Part shown: in pieces, positions 43,244 to 56,072 of the stretch | How the letters are laid out: each line of letters begins with the position of its first letter | Position numbering within the stretch: the first letter of the stretch is position 1 | DNA from: Glandiceps talaboti | Taxonomy: Eukaryota; Hemichordata; Enteropneusta; Spengelidae | DNA: 64,000 nucleotides | Assembly: GCF_964340395.1 (NCBI RefSeq) | Contig: NC_135563.1 | Span: 10,398,075 to 10,462,074 of the forward strand | Direction: 5' to 3' | Made by a program: the position numbers and the translations under genes | The notes under the pieces: model-generated | Told to the model about the DNA's origin: nothing | Seen by the model: only the letters and a program-made list of their open reading frames with translations | Database searches by the model: none

Positions 43244-44672
43244 CTCAAATGCGTTTTAGCTGTTGTTACCTCATCAGTTTGCTACGACGCGATTCACTAC
43301 TTCAACACTCCTTTATGGCGACGACATTTGCATTTTACGAGCTACATATCCAAAACTTGATATGTAGATGAAATTGATGAATGATCACAGACGTAGACCC
43401 TCGAGTATTCAGATAAACCGTAATGAGTTCATCATGATATAAAATTTATGGAACTAGCTACAGACTAATGCTGATTGGCTAGTTTCAAATCATAAGATGT
43501 TTGATATGTCCTTAAAAGGAGATTAAATGTGTAGAATTATTTGATACTCTACACAACTGATTTTTGATTACAAAGTAAAAGTTTCGACATGGTTATCATG
43601 ACGGTAAGAACATTTCCTTTGCCAACTTTCCATACATTATACATTCAGTAACATGTTTGTTACAACCCAGTCTTAGATAGTCCTTTCCTCCATATATATT
43701 CAGAACAGATAGATTTATCGGTGAAGATATGGTGACATCTGCCTTAGTGAATGTTTGATAGATAGTACGTAACATGTGTACTCGGGACAAAATGGTATGG
43801 TTTGAGAATCAAGACGAAGAGATCCATTGGGTCAACGTAATCTCTAGGATTGATACGAAATCTTTATTGATTCCATAGGGTTTAGAATTCCACCTGTAGG
43901 ATGAGAGGGATTTAAACGACATGATGATACTTCACATCGCCGATACACAATTACAAAGTCAGGAATAAACGTATGGAGACACGTTGGTTGACCAGATTAG
44001 TTTGGTCGCTGTCATTGAAAAGAGAGCAAATAGAACATACATAAAAGACTGTCTGCTAGACAAATCCTGGCTGGAAGCAAAACTTTGTTTCCCTCGAACT
44101 AAATAAACAGCTGTGGTGAATTTATTCTTTTAACGGCTAACCAGCATTTGTATAAATTTCTGATATACAGAATTCTGTCTAGCCGTCCTATTTAAGTCAG
44201 TGGTTGCGATTCTTGCAAACAGCGATGTACTCGCCAATCCCGCTTGAAGCCATCTAAGTGAACATCAAATCAGAAACCACAAGTGTACTCTAGTTCATGG
44301 ATTTCACCCTTAGGCTCTCATTTAGCTATAAATTGCATAAAGCACAAGCTCTAGACTGTTTATTAACAACTATATCTCATGTGTACGCAGATCTTCATTA
44401 CTGGGTTTGCTGTAACACTCACTAGGGTGTCGGCTTGTCCAGCTGAATCCAAAGTCATGTGACATTCATATATGGGGTAATAAGCTGTTGATGTCCAAAT
44501 ACCTCTGTGACAGTTGTTCCTAGATTTTTTCAACACAGTTTTTTTTGTAATTACATATCAGTTTTATGAATTATTTTGAAACAATTACTTCCTTTCATAA
44601 TATTCTCACTCGGTAAAAATTTTCTCACGTTTGGCATTTGTTTGTATTCTCTGACAAGGTTCCGTGTAATAT
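43244..44672. other. Unique AT-rich stretch, no gene seen
   Basis: A 64-codon minus-strand frame (43596-43790) is not recognisable. No arrays were seen. Confidence 0.55.
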
Positions 44673-44721
44673 GCTACAAGGTAATATAAATGTTTTAACT
44701 GTTGCTGCAGCTTTTACTTTG

Positions 44722-44727
<6 letters not shown>
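44673..44727 (+). repeat. 55-bp flank of GA array, copy 1
   Basis: GCTACAAGGTAATATAAATG, then TTTTAACTGTTGCTGCAGCT and a TTTGAT end. It is repeated at 44906-44963 on the other side of the GA array in direct orientation, so flank plus array appears to have been tandemly duplicated. Confidence 0.85.
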
Positions 44728-44818
<91 letters not shown>

Positions 44819-44903
44819 GGGGGAGTGAGGAAGGGAGGGGGGAGAGCGAGGGAGGGAGAGAGAGTGGGAGAGAGGGAGAGGGAGAGAGAGAAAGAGAGAG
44901 AGA
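44727..44903. repeat. GA microsatellite with degenerate GGGA-rich end
   Basis: About 40 GA units followed by a purine-only degenerate part (GGGGGGAGTGAGGAAGGGAG and further GA/GGGA words) to 44903. The polypurine tract has triplex potential. Arg-Glu and Ser-Leu frames are spurious. Confidence 0.97.
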
Positions 44904-44905
44904 AC

Positions 44906-44963
44906 GCTACAAGGAAATATATTAAATGTTTTAACTGCTGCTGCAGCTTTGAGTTTGATCGAG
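44906..44963 (+). repeat. 55-bp flank of GA array, copy 2
   Basis: GCTACAAGGAAATATATTAA, then TTTTAACTGCTGCTGCAGCT and GAGTTTGATCGAGAAA. It matches copy 1 with a few substitutions. Its end (CGAGAAA) is where a GA array would start, but only a trace remains. Confidence 0.85.
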
Positions 44964-45413
<450 letters not shown>

Positions 45414-45463
45414 ATAAAATCGACAAAACCAATTTATGCTTTATTACAGAGCTTTGAATTACA

Positions 45464-45508
45464 GCTAAAATGATGTTGGTTTGGAGTTTCACTCATTGAA
45501 CATGACTA
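45464..45508 (+). mobile_element. Solo end of MITE family C
   Basis: ACAGCTAAAATGATGTTGGT, then TTGGAGTTTCACTCATTG, matches the ends of the element at 38760-39132. No opposing end was found downstream, so this is a truncated copy. Confidence 0.55.
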
Positions 45509-46274
45509 TTTTTACATACACTCACAGACAACTTAATGTTAAACATAATGTCCCATCACTTCAATTATTCTTGACTTTGAAGGTGACCTTAGAGAAATCT
45601 TACGTTTGCAAATTCCAATTCATTCTCACATTCTTGCAGAGTGACTAATAATGGTACTGATTTTGAAGACACTTCTATATCATACAGGTTATTTCCGGAG
45701 TTGAAAGGAACAAAGAGGAAGTTCGTATATTAAACGTATCTATAGTATGTATATCAGATACCATCAGTGTAATAAAAGAGTGATAAAAGAACTGTGTGGG
45801 ATTCACTTACAGGGAGGTGGGCAACTTGGTGTAAATGATACGGGGAGGTTCATCTGAGACCTCAAATCCAAACTGCTGTCATACCACTTACCCCAAAAAG
45901 GACACCCTCTGTCATACCAACTGTTTCGCGCAAAATAGATACCACACGGGTCTACGATACATGCAAACGGTATTTCGTATGATGATATGGTTAAAACCTG
46001 ATCAAGATAATAGGGGGGGGGGGTTGAGAAATGAAACCTACTTTTGCTGATTAAGCATGATTTTGAAAATTATATGAATATCCTGAACTAAAATTGAAGG
46101 AACACCTACAGGTCCAGTTGGGCAGGTTTTTTTCCAAAATTGTCCTGCCCAGAAGAGTTACAACCAACAACCTCACCCCCACCCGCCGATTCACACTGTT
46201 CTCCAGTCTCGTCATACCGATAGAACATAGTCAGTTTTACCAAAGTCATACATTATTATGCTCGACGCAAAGGG
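45509..46274. other. Unique stretch, no gene seen
   Basis: It contains a run of 11 G (46013-46023) and a small hairpin in which TTGGGCAGG pairs with CCTGCCCAG (about 46117-46153). Short frames are not recognisable. Confidence 0.5.
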
Positions 46275-46772
46275 TTGACCTTTGAATTCCTTATCATTTA
46301 TTGTAGCTTGCTAAGCTCGTTGTTAAGCCATAGATTGTTATTCTTCAGTGTTTCTTCTCTTATTTTGTTGTGTGCCACAGTTGTGCCACAGTTATTAAAA
46401 AAACAGTATGTGATGACATTTGAAATTGAGTCACGTTACAAAAACCAAAGTGCATCAAGGCCAAGATCGGCAGGTGGTAGTGCTAATGTACTTTTTCAAC
46501 GTCAAGTAATAATTGAGAAGACCGGTCGTTTCTTACAGAACCAACAGAGTCAATATCCTTTATCATACACATTGGTGACAATCAATATCCCTCGTGTACC
46601 CAAAACAGATGAAACTAATTTATCTTACTTCCCCGGAAATATTATAAAGTGCTGTTTGTATAGTCATGTTGTTCGATATATTCATGTTGTCTCCGAACAC
46701 TATAAATCTTTGTTCTCGGAGTTTATCAATCACTCGACACGATTCTATATCCGCCAGCGACGAAAACTATAG
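46275..46772 (+). other. Longest non-repetitive open frame (165 codons), unlikely gene
   Basis: This is the longest open frame not made of simple repeats. Residues about 5-42 are strongly hydrophobic and could be read as a signal or membrane segment; residues about 60-67 read SASRPRSA; the rest has no motif I recognise. A TGTGCCACAGT tandem pair lies inside. In AT-rich DNA a 165-codon frame can arise by chance, and hydrophobic residues follow from T-rich codons. I see no promoter, polyadenylation or splice evidence. It could be a single-exon gene, a transposon fragment or, most likely, noise. Confidence 0.15.
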
Positions 46773-49700
46773 TTCAATTCAATGGCGCGCAGCGTCAATA
46801 AGATTTTCTGTTCTTGAAGTTGTCCAGTTTGAATGCTTGCATTATGTTAAGTGGTGTAGTATACCACTGTTTTAGGTGCAGAGTTTTAACAAGCATTATC
46901 ACAATAAAGTATTTCTAGGGTTTTTTAACTTACTCCTGAACGTATGATCATGCCCAGGTGTGTAAGTTTTGAGTAACGCATGGGTACGGTGTAGGTTTTG
47001 TTATTGAGAGCATTTTCCGTAAGAAGATTGTTTGTGTTACCTTAGTGAAGTGTAGATGGGAGAAATGTATGGGTGAATTTGCTTGAACGAGTCGTTTTTC
47101 TGGCTTTGGAATTTTAGTATGTTGTAGATTGATAGTGTAAACGACATTCAAAATCTAAAGTTACATTTTTTCTTGAGATTTTTTTTTTGAAATTGTACTA
47201 TGGAGACATGAAAACACCGCAATGCTCTGTTATACTAAAATGAAAAAGGTATTTACCTTTAACTTAAAATCTGCGTACTTTTTTAATTGACAGACACAAC
47301 ACAGCTTTAATTTGTGGTTGATTTCAAACACAACCAAGCTTATTTTTCTAAGGAACGACCTACACGTCTCAAGTTGTATGGTTGTTTTCCACAACAGTTT
47401 CACATTTAGAACACAACTTACAGTGCTTATGCTCAATATGTGCACCCAAAGCTGAGTGGTGTAACAGTGGGTTGCTCAATGTGCGCACCGAAGTGGTGGG
47501 AAAATGGGTTTTGACTTACAAACGTAGTATTCTGTTTGACCTCGGCGAACAATATATAGGCGCTTTATACACCGTCCCTGCAATCATGGTTCTATTTTCG
47601 TGTATATATTTATTTTTCTAAGCAACACGTACAGTAAAAGGATATATATATATATATTGACTATTAACAAGTCTCTTTCTTTGTGTGTTATAATGTATGT
47701 GCTTAAGGGTAGTAGGAAACGATTTACTAATAATAGTTCTTATACTCCAATTAATGGATTTGAGTAAGTGCGTTAGAAATACATTGCCTAAATATATACA
47801 TTTTTCCAGGTAATTTAAAATGAAAACTACTTTCCCTAATCTGAGAATCGTGCTTCGCCATTAATTAGAACAGGGACTGGTCAAACAATATGTATATCGT
47901 AACTTAAGATGACGTAATGTTTTGAGTTGTAGACATTGAAATCAGTGGTCTTAATCTTACATATCGTTAGTAATAGTGCACAGACAGGTCAAAGAATGCA
48001 AAGTGTGAGTTTGGGGCTTTTTTACAAAATGGAAGTTATTGTAATTAATAACATTTAAAGGCAATCCGTAGATTAGTTGGGTTGGCGGTGAGTAATTGCC
48101 ACTGGAGTTCACACTCTTGTGCGTACATGTTTTGGGATTAGCTGATTTGGGTAAGTTGTTTAAAAATATATTGTTTATATCGAAATCGAGGGGAAAGTAT
48201 GCGTTATTTCCATTTTTCCTTAATACTCTCAACAATGACTTCTATTTGACGTATTCACCAATTTTAACAGCGATGATTCAGATTGAAGTAAGAAAAAAAC
48301 ACTGAATGAGCAAAACCAGAAACATATGAGCGGAACGTTTCATCTCTAGTGTGTATATGAAACAAATTGAATTTGGAGCATTTTGCCACAGATGTATTGC
48401 CCATTTTCACATCCTCAAAGCATATCAATTTTAACTGCATTCTGCGAAACTTTCAGTACAGATTCCGGTCCCAGCTAAACACATCAAAGATTCGTGTACA
48501 AACAGTTAACAAGACGACGTGGTTCTTGTGTTCCGAGGGATTTTAACCCCCTTAATTCATTTCCTGCCTAATCGCGTCGAAATGTGAACCTTATATCGAA
48601 TAATTGAAGTACACTGTATTGATAATGGACGCCATTGAATCGTTTTAATTGTAACAGTGCTAAATTTCAAGACATTGGTGGATTGTCCTACGTTTTAATT
48701 CGTATTTTTATTGAATTCCATTTTCCTATTTTTGAAAGCTAATGACAATTTTTTGTATTAACTAAATTCACCATTCTGCCTATGACCTTCCGATCCTTCT
48801 TCCCCATTAAATAATTTATGCGACTTAGAAAAAGTAGGTTCCAGTTAATGCAGACAAAGTGCTCTTTTTACTGGCATACTTCAGATACAGCAAGAAGGAG
48901 CGCGAGTGAAGCAATTAATTCAAATATAAAACATTCTTTTAATTTGAAGATATATCATTGCACTAAGAGAATATATTTTATCCCGTTTTATCACATTCTG
49001 CTGTTACAGTACATGATTCTCGATTTTCTCAAAATTGTTTCTGCATAAAAATCGCGCAATTTGACTGTTTTGACGACAGCTGTGCTACTAGGTTGTTTGG
49101 CGCCCTTTCTCTGAGGGAAGAGTATATCTGTATTATGAAATAATCTCAGATATCTTCTCCCTTTTTCAGCTCAACACTGCTGGTTGCCATTGTTTGAATG
49201 GTATGTTACAGCACGTTTGTTCTATCACGTATTCCGATAAAAAAAATCGTTATTGATTTTCAAGCGGACGTTCCGAATCGAAAAGATTACTGCGTTCCCT
49301 CTAGAATATATTGAAACTGATAAGTGAACTTCTCTCTATATCATCACACGGTCTCTAGTGTTTGGCGCTCAATTTAATCTAGAGAAATTAGGCCAGGTTA
49401 CTGTGGTTGAAAGCACAAGTTTGGACAAAATGGGGGATGTCATTTTGAGACCGAAAATCAGGCATGGGACATGTATTAGTTGAATAATGAATATTCATGG
49501 TTCCTAAGTGCTTATTACCTTCAGATAAAGTCATGAATATACAGTTTTCATCTATTTCAAATGTCTGCTAAGACCTGTGAGGCAGCAATGTACCATGAAA
49601 GACCAATAGGAGTGAACAACAGACTCAATTTTTGGTGTTTCCTTGGCAGTTAATCGAATTTATGTGATCTCAAGTCGTGAAATGACTCCCCAGAACCCAA

Positions 49701-50717
49701 AGTTGATGAAAATACCTTTATTTCCTGGAGTGTAATTCCCGATTTAAATTAAAATAACGGAAACGGTTGTAGAACTTTGGACCTCATCTCATCATAACAT
49801 ACACGTAATAACTACTATCAAACATAAAATAGTGAGTTTCTGCAAGGGATGGAGGACATATCCCGTAAAATGTCAACTAACTTTGCAATATATAATAACC
49901 TCCATGGACCTGGGATCTATATATTGTATTTTTAGTTCTAGTTTATTTAATTCGAATCAAAAGATTTGTGATTGAGATTGTCTGTCACTGTTTTTTGTCT
50001 CGAGTAAAAGGCAAGTATTAATGTATAATGGCGTAGCAGCGTAGATTGCACATGGTGATAAGTTGAGCCTAAAGCGTGTGTTACATCCACCCTATATCTA
50101 CGCCACATCTGTACGCAATACATTTTACAATGTGAACTCATTTGTTACTGGAAAAACATATACCCCGTGGCTTGCACTAAATCATATATTTACTTTAATC
50201 GTTATGTTTTGAACAACGTATTCCCATAACCCTTGGATTAAATCAATACCTGATTAAGTCTGAAAGTGTCGACGTCATTTTTATATAATTTACAAACTGA
50301 TATCATTGATGGCGCTGTGACAAGCAAAACGTGAAAAGGCACTCATCTGGTGGTACATGTATGCATTATTACCATGAATTTGGAAGTTTTGGAATTATGA
50401 CCTGTTTTCAGCTATTCGACAATGATAGTGAACTGTCTAATAATGTCATTCATTGTATTTGTAATAGGAAGAGGTTAAGATGTAAGTTTTCTTAAATGAG
50501 CCATGAATGTAAGTCCTAACTTAATCTATCGTTAATAATATTTCAATAAAACGCTGCCGGAATTAAACAGTGTACAGATTGTAATGTTTTTTATTAATAA
50601 TGAAAGTTAATATACGATGCACGATGCAGTAATTTTATTTCAAAATACACCGGTTTCTTCGCTATCTGTAGTCTTTGACAGTTCCTTGACAAAGGCTTTT
50701 CTATCGTGGCCTAAAAC
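46773..50717. other. Unique AT-rich stretch of 3.9 kb, no gene supported
   Basis: A local direct repeat lies at 47430-47500 (TGCTCAATATGTGCACCCAA versus TGCTCAATGTGCGCACCGAA). A short TA run is at about 47642-47660. Several frames of 60-92 codons (for example 47957-48235 minus and 48818-49048 plus) are not recognisable. Confidence 0.5.
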
Positions 50718-51034
50718 AATGGGGATGAGCAGAATTTACGGTGGTGGTGGGGGGGGGGTAGTCTCGCTTACTGGAGTTTTGTTCGTGACAATACCTCTTC
50801 CTAATTGTAAGCAGCACCAATTGAGCCCCGAGCGGCTAAGCCGTAAGGGGGTAACGTAAGAATAGTCTCGTTTGCCTAGCCGCCCACATCGAAGTGCGCC
50901 CAGAGCTCAGCTGTAAGCGGGTGACGTAAGTCATATTACTCTTCACGTCGCTTATTATACTCGTGCTCCCCCTCATTTAAAATTTCTCCCTACACCCACC
51001 CCTACCCTCCAACGTAAATTCTACTCGTCCCATT
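50718..51034. mobile_element. MITE-like element, family E, about 317 bp
   Basis: The left end AATGGGGATGAGCAGAATTT plus ACG matches the reverse complement of the right end, AATGGGACGAGTAGAATTTA plus CG. The ends are followed inwards by G-rich (left, with a run of 10 G at 50749-50758) and C-rich (right) segments. Inside, AAGCCGTAAGGGGGTAACGT and CAGCTGTAAGCGGGTGACGT are a local direct repeat about 80 bp apart. No coding capacity; target duplication not resolved. Confidence 0.65.
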
Positions 51035-54000
51035 CAGTAGTGTTACAAGAACTAGCTTTTAAGCCGCTTCTAACTTTTTTTCAAAATTTAAATAAGTGAC
51101 GTATATATTTATTACTATATCTTTGCTTTCATGGCAGCTGTGCAATCCTCTCAGTGTGAAAACGATGTTACAGGGAACATGTTTGCAAAGCCAGAGTTCA
51201 CAAACACGTATCTCACTTTGTTATTCAGACGATGAGGTGCTCGCTATTCCACTAAGGCTGACACACTTTTAATAAATAATACTGCTTCGTCGCTCTCATT
51301 CTGATGTACTATCAATATTTCATCGCTTTGCCTAATTCATTACATTTATTGATTATTCCCCTAGTATATTTTATTCATCGATATAGTTATGTATAATTCA
51401 CAAACTCCACTGTTTAATTTTTGGAGTAAATTACTTTCTATACAACGTGTCACTGCTCAGTTATATAGAGAAGAAATGAAGTATGTCGGAATTACTGTAT
51501 TCATGCATTTTCCACTTAAACTATTTGTTGTATAATTTTGCTTCACGTAGAATGAGTTTCCTTTATTTCACTTCAAATGTTTGTTTTCACATTAAACTTT
51601 AATGAATAGAAACTATCCTTGTCAATCACCGAGGGACAATAAAAGTACGAAAAAACGCACTTTCATTCAAAATTGTAATCAATTAATTTGACGTTATTGT
51701 CCCTCTCAAAGTACATGCCACTAGAAGCTAGATAGAATCATCATGTTTACATTTCGCTTTATCTTGGAGATCTATTAGTGTTCCGAGTTACTGTTTGTTT
51801 AAAATCATCGGCCGAAACAAGCATTTCAAAAACTGAAAGGATCTTTATCAAGCAATTGATGGGCTTTTAGCGACTTTTTGTTCAATTTGAAAAGACCTTG
51901 ACCACTTTTTCCCGTTATATCAAACGGTCACGCTAGCATTTACTCGTCTCTATGTGTTTTGAACATGTAAGAGCTATAGAAAAAAATCGCTGCATCACTT
52001 TTACGTTACAACTTGCTGGTTCGACGAGATAGCGTAATCAGCGATCATGCACAAAAAAACAAGATATCTACTACAACTGTTTCTGATTAACAAAATCCGA
52101 AATGATTTATAAGTTAGCGTATCTACCATAATAAAAACGGTTCCCATTTCTATCGTTAACGTAATTAGTTGTTTATGAAAATACTGTACATGATTTACAA
52201 GTAAGTGTATCTACGATGAAAATGGCGCCATTTTTTTTTTATCGCAAATGTTCATAGTAGTCAACATTTCTTCATCTATTTATCACGTGGATTAATATGC
52301 CCCATTCACGATAGATTATGTCGTCTTTATTTTGGCGCTAAATGGCGTGACCTAAATTGAAAAACGCACTCTATAAGAACCAAAAAGTGCTAATTTTAAA
52401 TTTGTAAATGTCAGAGTAATATTAGATCGCCGCATGGAAGTAACTGTGACGTTTAGTAGTCACGCGAAGTATAGCAATAATGTGGACCAGTCTGTCAACG
52501 CAAAAAAAATGAAATTTCAGAAGAGTTCATTCTGTGTTTGTACTTTTAATCAAGATCAAACCTAGGGTTCTCATTGTCATTTTTGTCATGTTTTCTCGTC
52601 ATGTCTGGATTATTTGTGTAACATTTTATCATCGTTACTTTTTTGCCGTAGGATCTATACAATTCAACCAATACATCATTCAATTAACGAAAGTTATTAT
52701 CTGTTGTCAAAATGGCCAAAAGAAATGGATGGAGTCGTATATAGTTTGTTCTAAAGATGTACATTAGTCATGCGTGCGATGAAGTAAACCTAAAGTTAAA
52801 GTGGTTTCATGGTATCATCTTCCTGGTAAACGACAGTGAAGTTTCTTTGCTCACACAAGATCTATAATTTACCCCCACGTTTAACTCATGCAACTTGCGT
52901 CGTGTACATGAAATTCGTGATATTGCATGATCATGCTGAACTAGCGAAATGCCGAAACTGTCTCTTCAATATCTGGAGGAGATACTGCAAACGTTTACCA
53001 ATCACGGTTGCTAACGATACATGAATCAAATTTCACAAGTTCTAGCTACATCCTTGTTCCTTCGGTATCTCGAGGCGTCGCATGTCTTCCAATCATTACG
53101 CTATTCCTATTTTATGCTTAGACATGCCTGAAATAACCTATTGTGAATGGCTGACAATGAAACACAATATTGCTACATGTGACTTATTTCGCTTTAAGTT
53201 ACATTTCGTGATCACTTAGCACGGGCAAACACTCTTTTTTTATCTCCTTCGCAACTTAACATTCAAGTCAATCAAACAAAATATATTATTTTGTCATATG
53301 AAGATATGCCGGGAGTGCAACGTAAACATTTCAATCCTTCAAGTCGTCTTCAAATGCTATTCAAAAGGGTCACATCACCGACGATTGTGACGTCTGAAAG
53401 CTTTCCGTGAGCACAGAACAAAAAATATTTATGTTGATGGACGTCGATGAGTTATGCATGGCAGATACAAATCATCTTTGTATTAATACTTCTATAAAAA
53501 CTAAATCTCCTCATCAATTTTTTTCTTTCTTATCGCTAAAGTGCGTACATATTCATTCCAGATACGTGATAGAAATGTCTTTTCAATGATTGGTTTTATC
53601 AATGCTGGCATGTCTGTCTGTCTGTCTACGGTACATTATTCTGTTTGAGTTAGATAATATTGATAAACATGAAACAAGTAATTGTCTGCATAGTTCAAAG
53701 ACCTGTTGATAAGAGGAATCATTATTTGTGTCCGATCCTCTGAAAACAGCACTGTGTAACTAGTGCGGTCTGGATTAAGATTAACAACGCACTGGAATAA
53801 TTGAAGAAGTCTATCTATATATGTGACCATTGATTATGATGTAATGTACAAAGTAACCCTATAACCCTCACGTAGCCATTATAAAACATTTTTATCTTCT
53901 CAAACCGTAAAGCAGGATACGTAATATCAAGTACGACAAACTATTCAGTGGCCATGGCTCTAAGTTGTTTATCTATTCTTTAATCACCATGTACACTCCA

Positions 54001-54415
54001 GTATAGAGATTAGATCATCGCTCTAATACCAATACACGGTACCTTTCTCACCATGTTGATTGCATTTCTATTTCACGTTAACTCAGACGTTCCGAAATAT
54101 CGTTATCACATGCCTTGAATATCGGATTGTAAGTATTGTGTTTCAGACTAATCTTTGTTTATTTCATTTAATTTGTTGAAATATTTTTTTTAAATAATTT
54201 TTAAAAGATTCATCTAACTGATAAATATGCTGCGTGGTTCTTGGGAACTCTTTTTTTTATACAAAAAGGACTTTATATAAGAGTGCAGTCTCTACACTGA
54301 CTTGGCTCACGTCATCACCAAGTACTCCCTCAACAGAGGAATACAAGCACTCAAACATATACACACAAACACACCCTCACAACAACATGCATACTTGCTT
54401 GCACACACACCCACA

Positions 54416-54416
<1 letters not shown>
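51035..54416. other. Unique AT-rich stretch with small repeats
   Basis: A small inverted repeat has GAGGGACAATAA (51631-51642) opposite TTATTGTCCCTC (51694-51705). A local direct repeat lies at about 52101-52230 (ATGATTTATAAGTTAGCGTA versus ATGATTTACAAGTAAGTGTA, each followed by TCTAC). Frames of 60-77 codons are not recognisable. Confidence 0.5.

Positions 54417-54513
<97 letters not shown>
54417..54513. repeat. TC microsatellite
   Basis: About 48 TC units with one TTT variant near the end. It is preceded by CACACACACCCACATATCTC, very like the CACACCCACATATCTC that precedes the TC array at 39645, so the two arrays may be copies of one repeat. Confidence 0.96.
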
Positions 54514-55098
54514 CTCCCATGTACTCGCTTTAACGTTCATTTCTCTACTACCTGAATAATGTTTTACGGTCAGACAGACAGGTGAACAAACAAACAGAAT
54601 CGAATTCAAATTTTTGTAAACAAATAGTATTATTTTATCACTGCAACAATTGTGTGAGAGTCGTTATAGCATTGTGATACCAATTGTATAGCTACCTTTT
54701 ACAGCGCAAATAACTATTTATTACAGCACAAACAGGGTGTGTGTACCAGACTGTAGCTAAACATATATACATTTACGATAAAAGTCGATCCTTTGAAAAA
54801 TTGAGGTTGTTATTTACTCGGATAAAAACAATTTTTACTTTTGAAAGCAGCAGGCTTGTTATTGAGGAGAGCTACCTTTACATTGTTCAGCTGGTAAGGC
54901 CCATTTTAATTGCAGCCCTGCTGTATTTCAGTACTAAAAATGGTGGCATCAAGTAAAAACAACAACCTTAACCTGCCATATGATCGACTTTCATCATAAA
55001 GGTATATGTTACATGGTGAACCCTCCCTTTCCATGATGTGTGTAGTTACTTGACTCAACGCCTGTCACCATCCTTTAAATGCATGTCACAAGCCGTGA
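54514..55098. other. Unique stretch, no gene seen
   Basis: A 71-codon frame (54741-54956, plus) is not recognisable. No arrays were seen. Confidence 0.5.
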
Positions 55099-55283
55099 TT
55101 GTGAAATATGCATTAAGCGGTATAAAGTTCTTGCATGAGACGACTGCAGAGGAAATGGCTCAGGAAATTATCACTGAAAATGCCGTTGACTTCCCTTCCA
55201 ATCAAGAAAGCAATGTCTTGATGGAAACTGGTGATGAGAATTCATATAGTAAAGTGTATCAATTATACATATTTCAATATTGA
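55099..55283 (+). other. Possible exon, weak
   Basis: The open frame in this segment has a more protein-like composition than the rest of the window: acidic and polar, including AEEMAQEIITENAVDFPSNQ. A CTGCAG/A acceptor-like site lies near 55150 and an ACTG/GTGATGA donor-like site near 55232. I do not recognise a family, the acceptor lacks a good polypyrimidine tract, and the segment is short. It could be a real exon, a decayed pseudogene or chance. Confidence 0.15.
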
Positions 55284-55398
55284 AAATGACTAGTGAGAGG
55301 TTAGTACTGACGATCAATAAGCTTATTTTAATATCCTTTGCAGACTCATATCCCAGTTGATGTCAATACCTACACACCTAGTAATTGTGTGCAAAATA

Positions 55399-55462
55399 CA
55401 TACATACATACATACATACATACATACATACATACATACATACATACATACATACGCGGACG

Positions 55463-55517
<55 letters not shown>

Positions 55518-55656
55518 GGACAGACAAACAGACTTTCAGACATACATACATACATACATACATACATACATACATACATACATACATACATACATACATA
55601 CATACATACATACGCGGACGGACGGACGGACGGACGGACGGACGGACGGACGGACG

Positions 55657-55700
<44 letters not shown>

Positions 55701-55763
55701 TACAGACATACATACATACATACATACATACATACATACATACATACGCGGACGGACGGACAG

Positions 55764-55801
<38 letters not shown>

Positions 55802-55908
55802 GGACAGACAGACAGACTTTCAGACATACATACATACATACATACATACATACATACATACATACATACATACATACATACATACATACGCGGACGGACG
55901 GACGGACC

Positions 55909-56000
<92 letters not shown>

Positions 56001-56072
56001 TACATACATACATACATACATACATACATACATACATACATACATACATACATACATACATACATACATACA
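55399..56072. repeat. Higher-order array of CATA, GACG and GACA blocks
   Basis: A 670-bp array in which CATA blocks pass through the fixed junction CATACGCGGACGGACGGAC into GACG and then GACA blocks. The cycle occurs four times (junctions near 55454, 55612, 55746 and 55889, about 134-158 bp apart). Two of the returns to CATA use the same odd junction GACAGACTTTCAGACATAC (about 55530 and 55815); another uses GACATACAGACATAC. All three frames are open on both strands, up to 303 codons of His-Thr-Tyr-Ile and Arg-Thr-Asp-Gln repeats, because no unit creates a stop. I regard these frames as artefacts. Confidence 0.95.
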
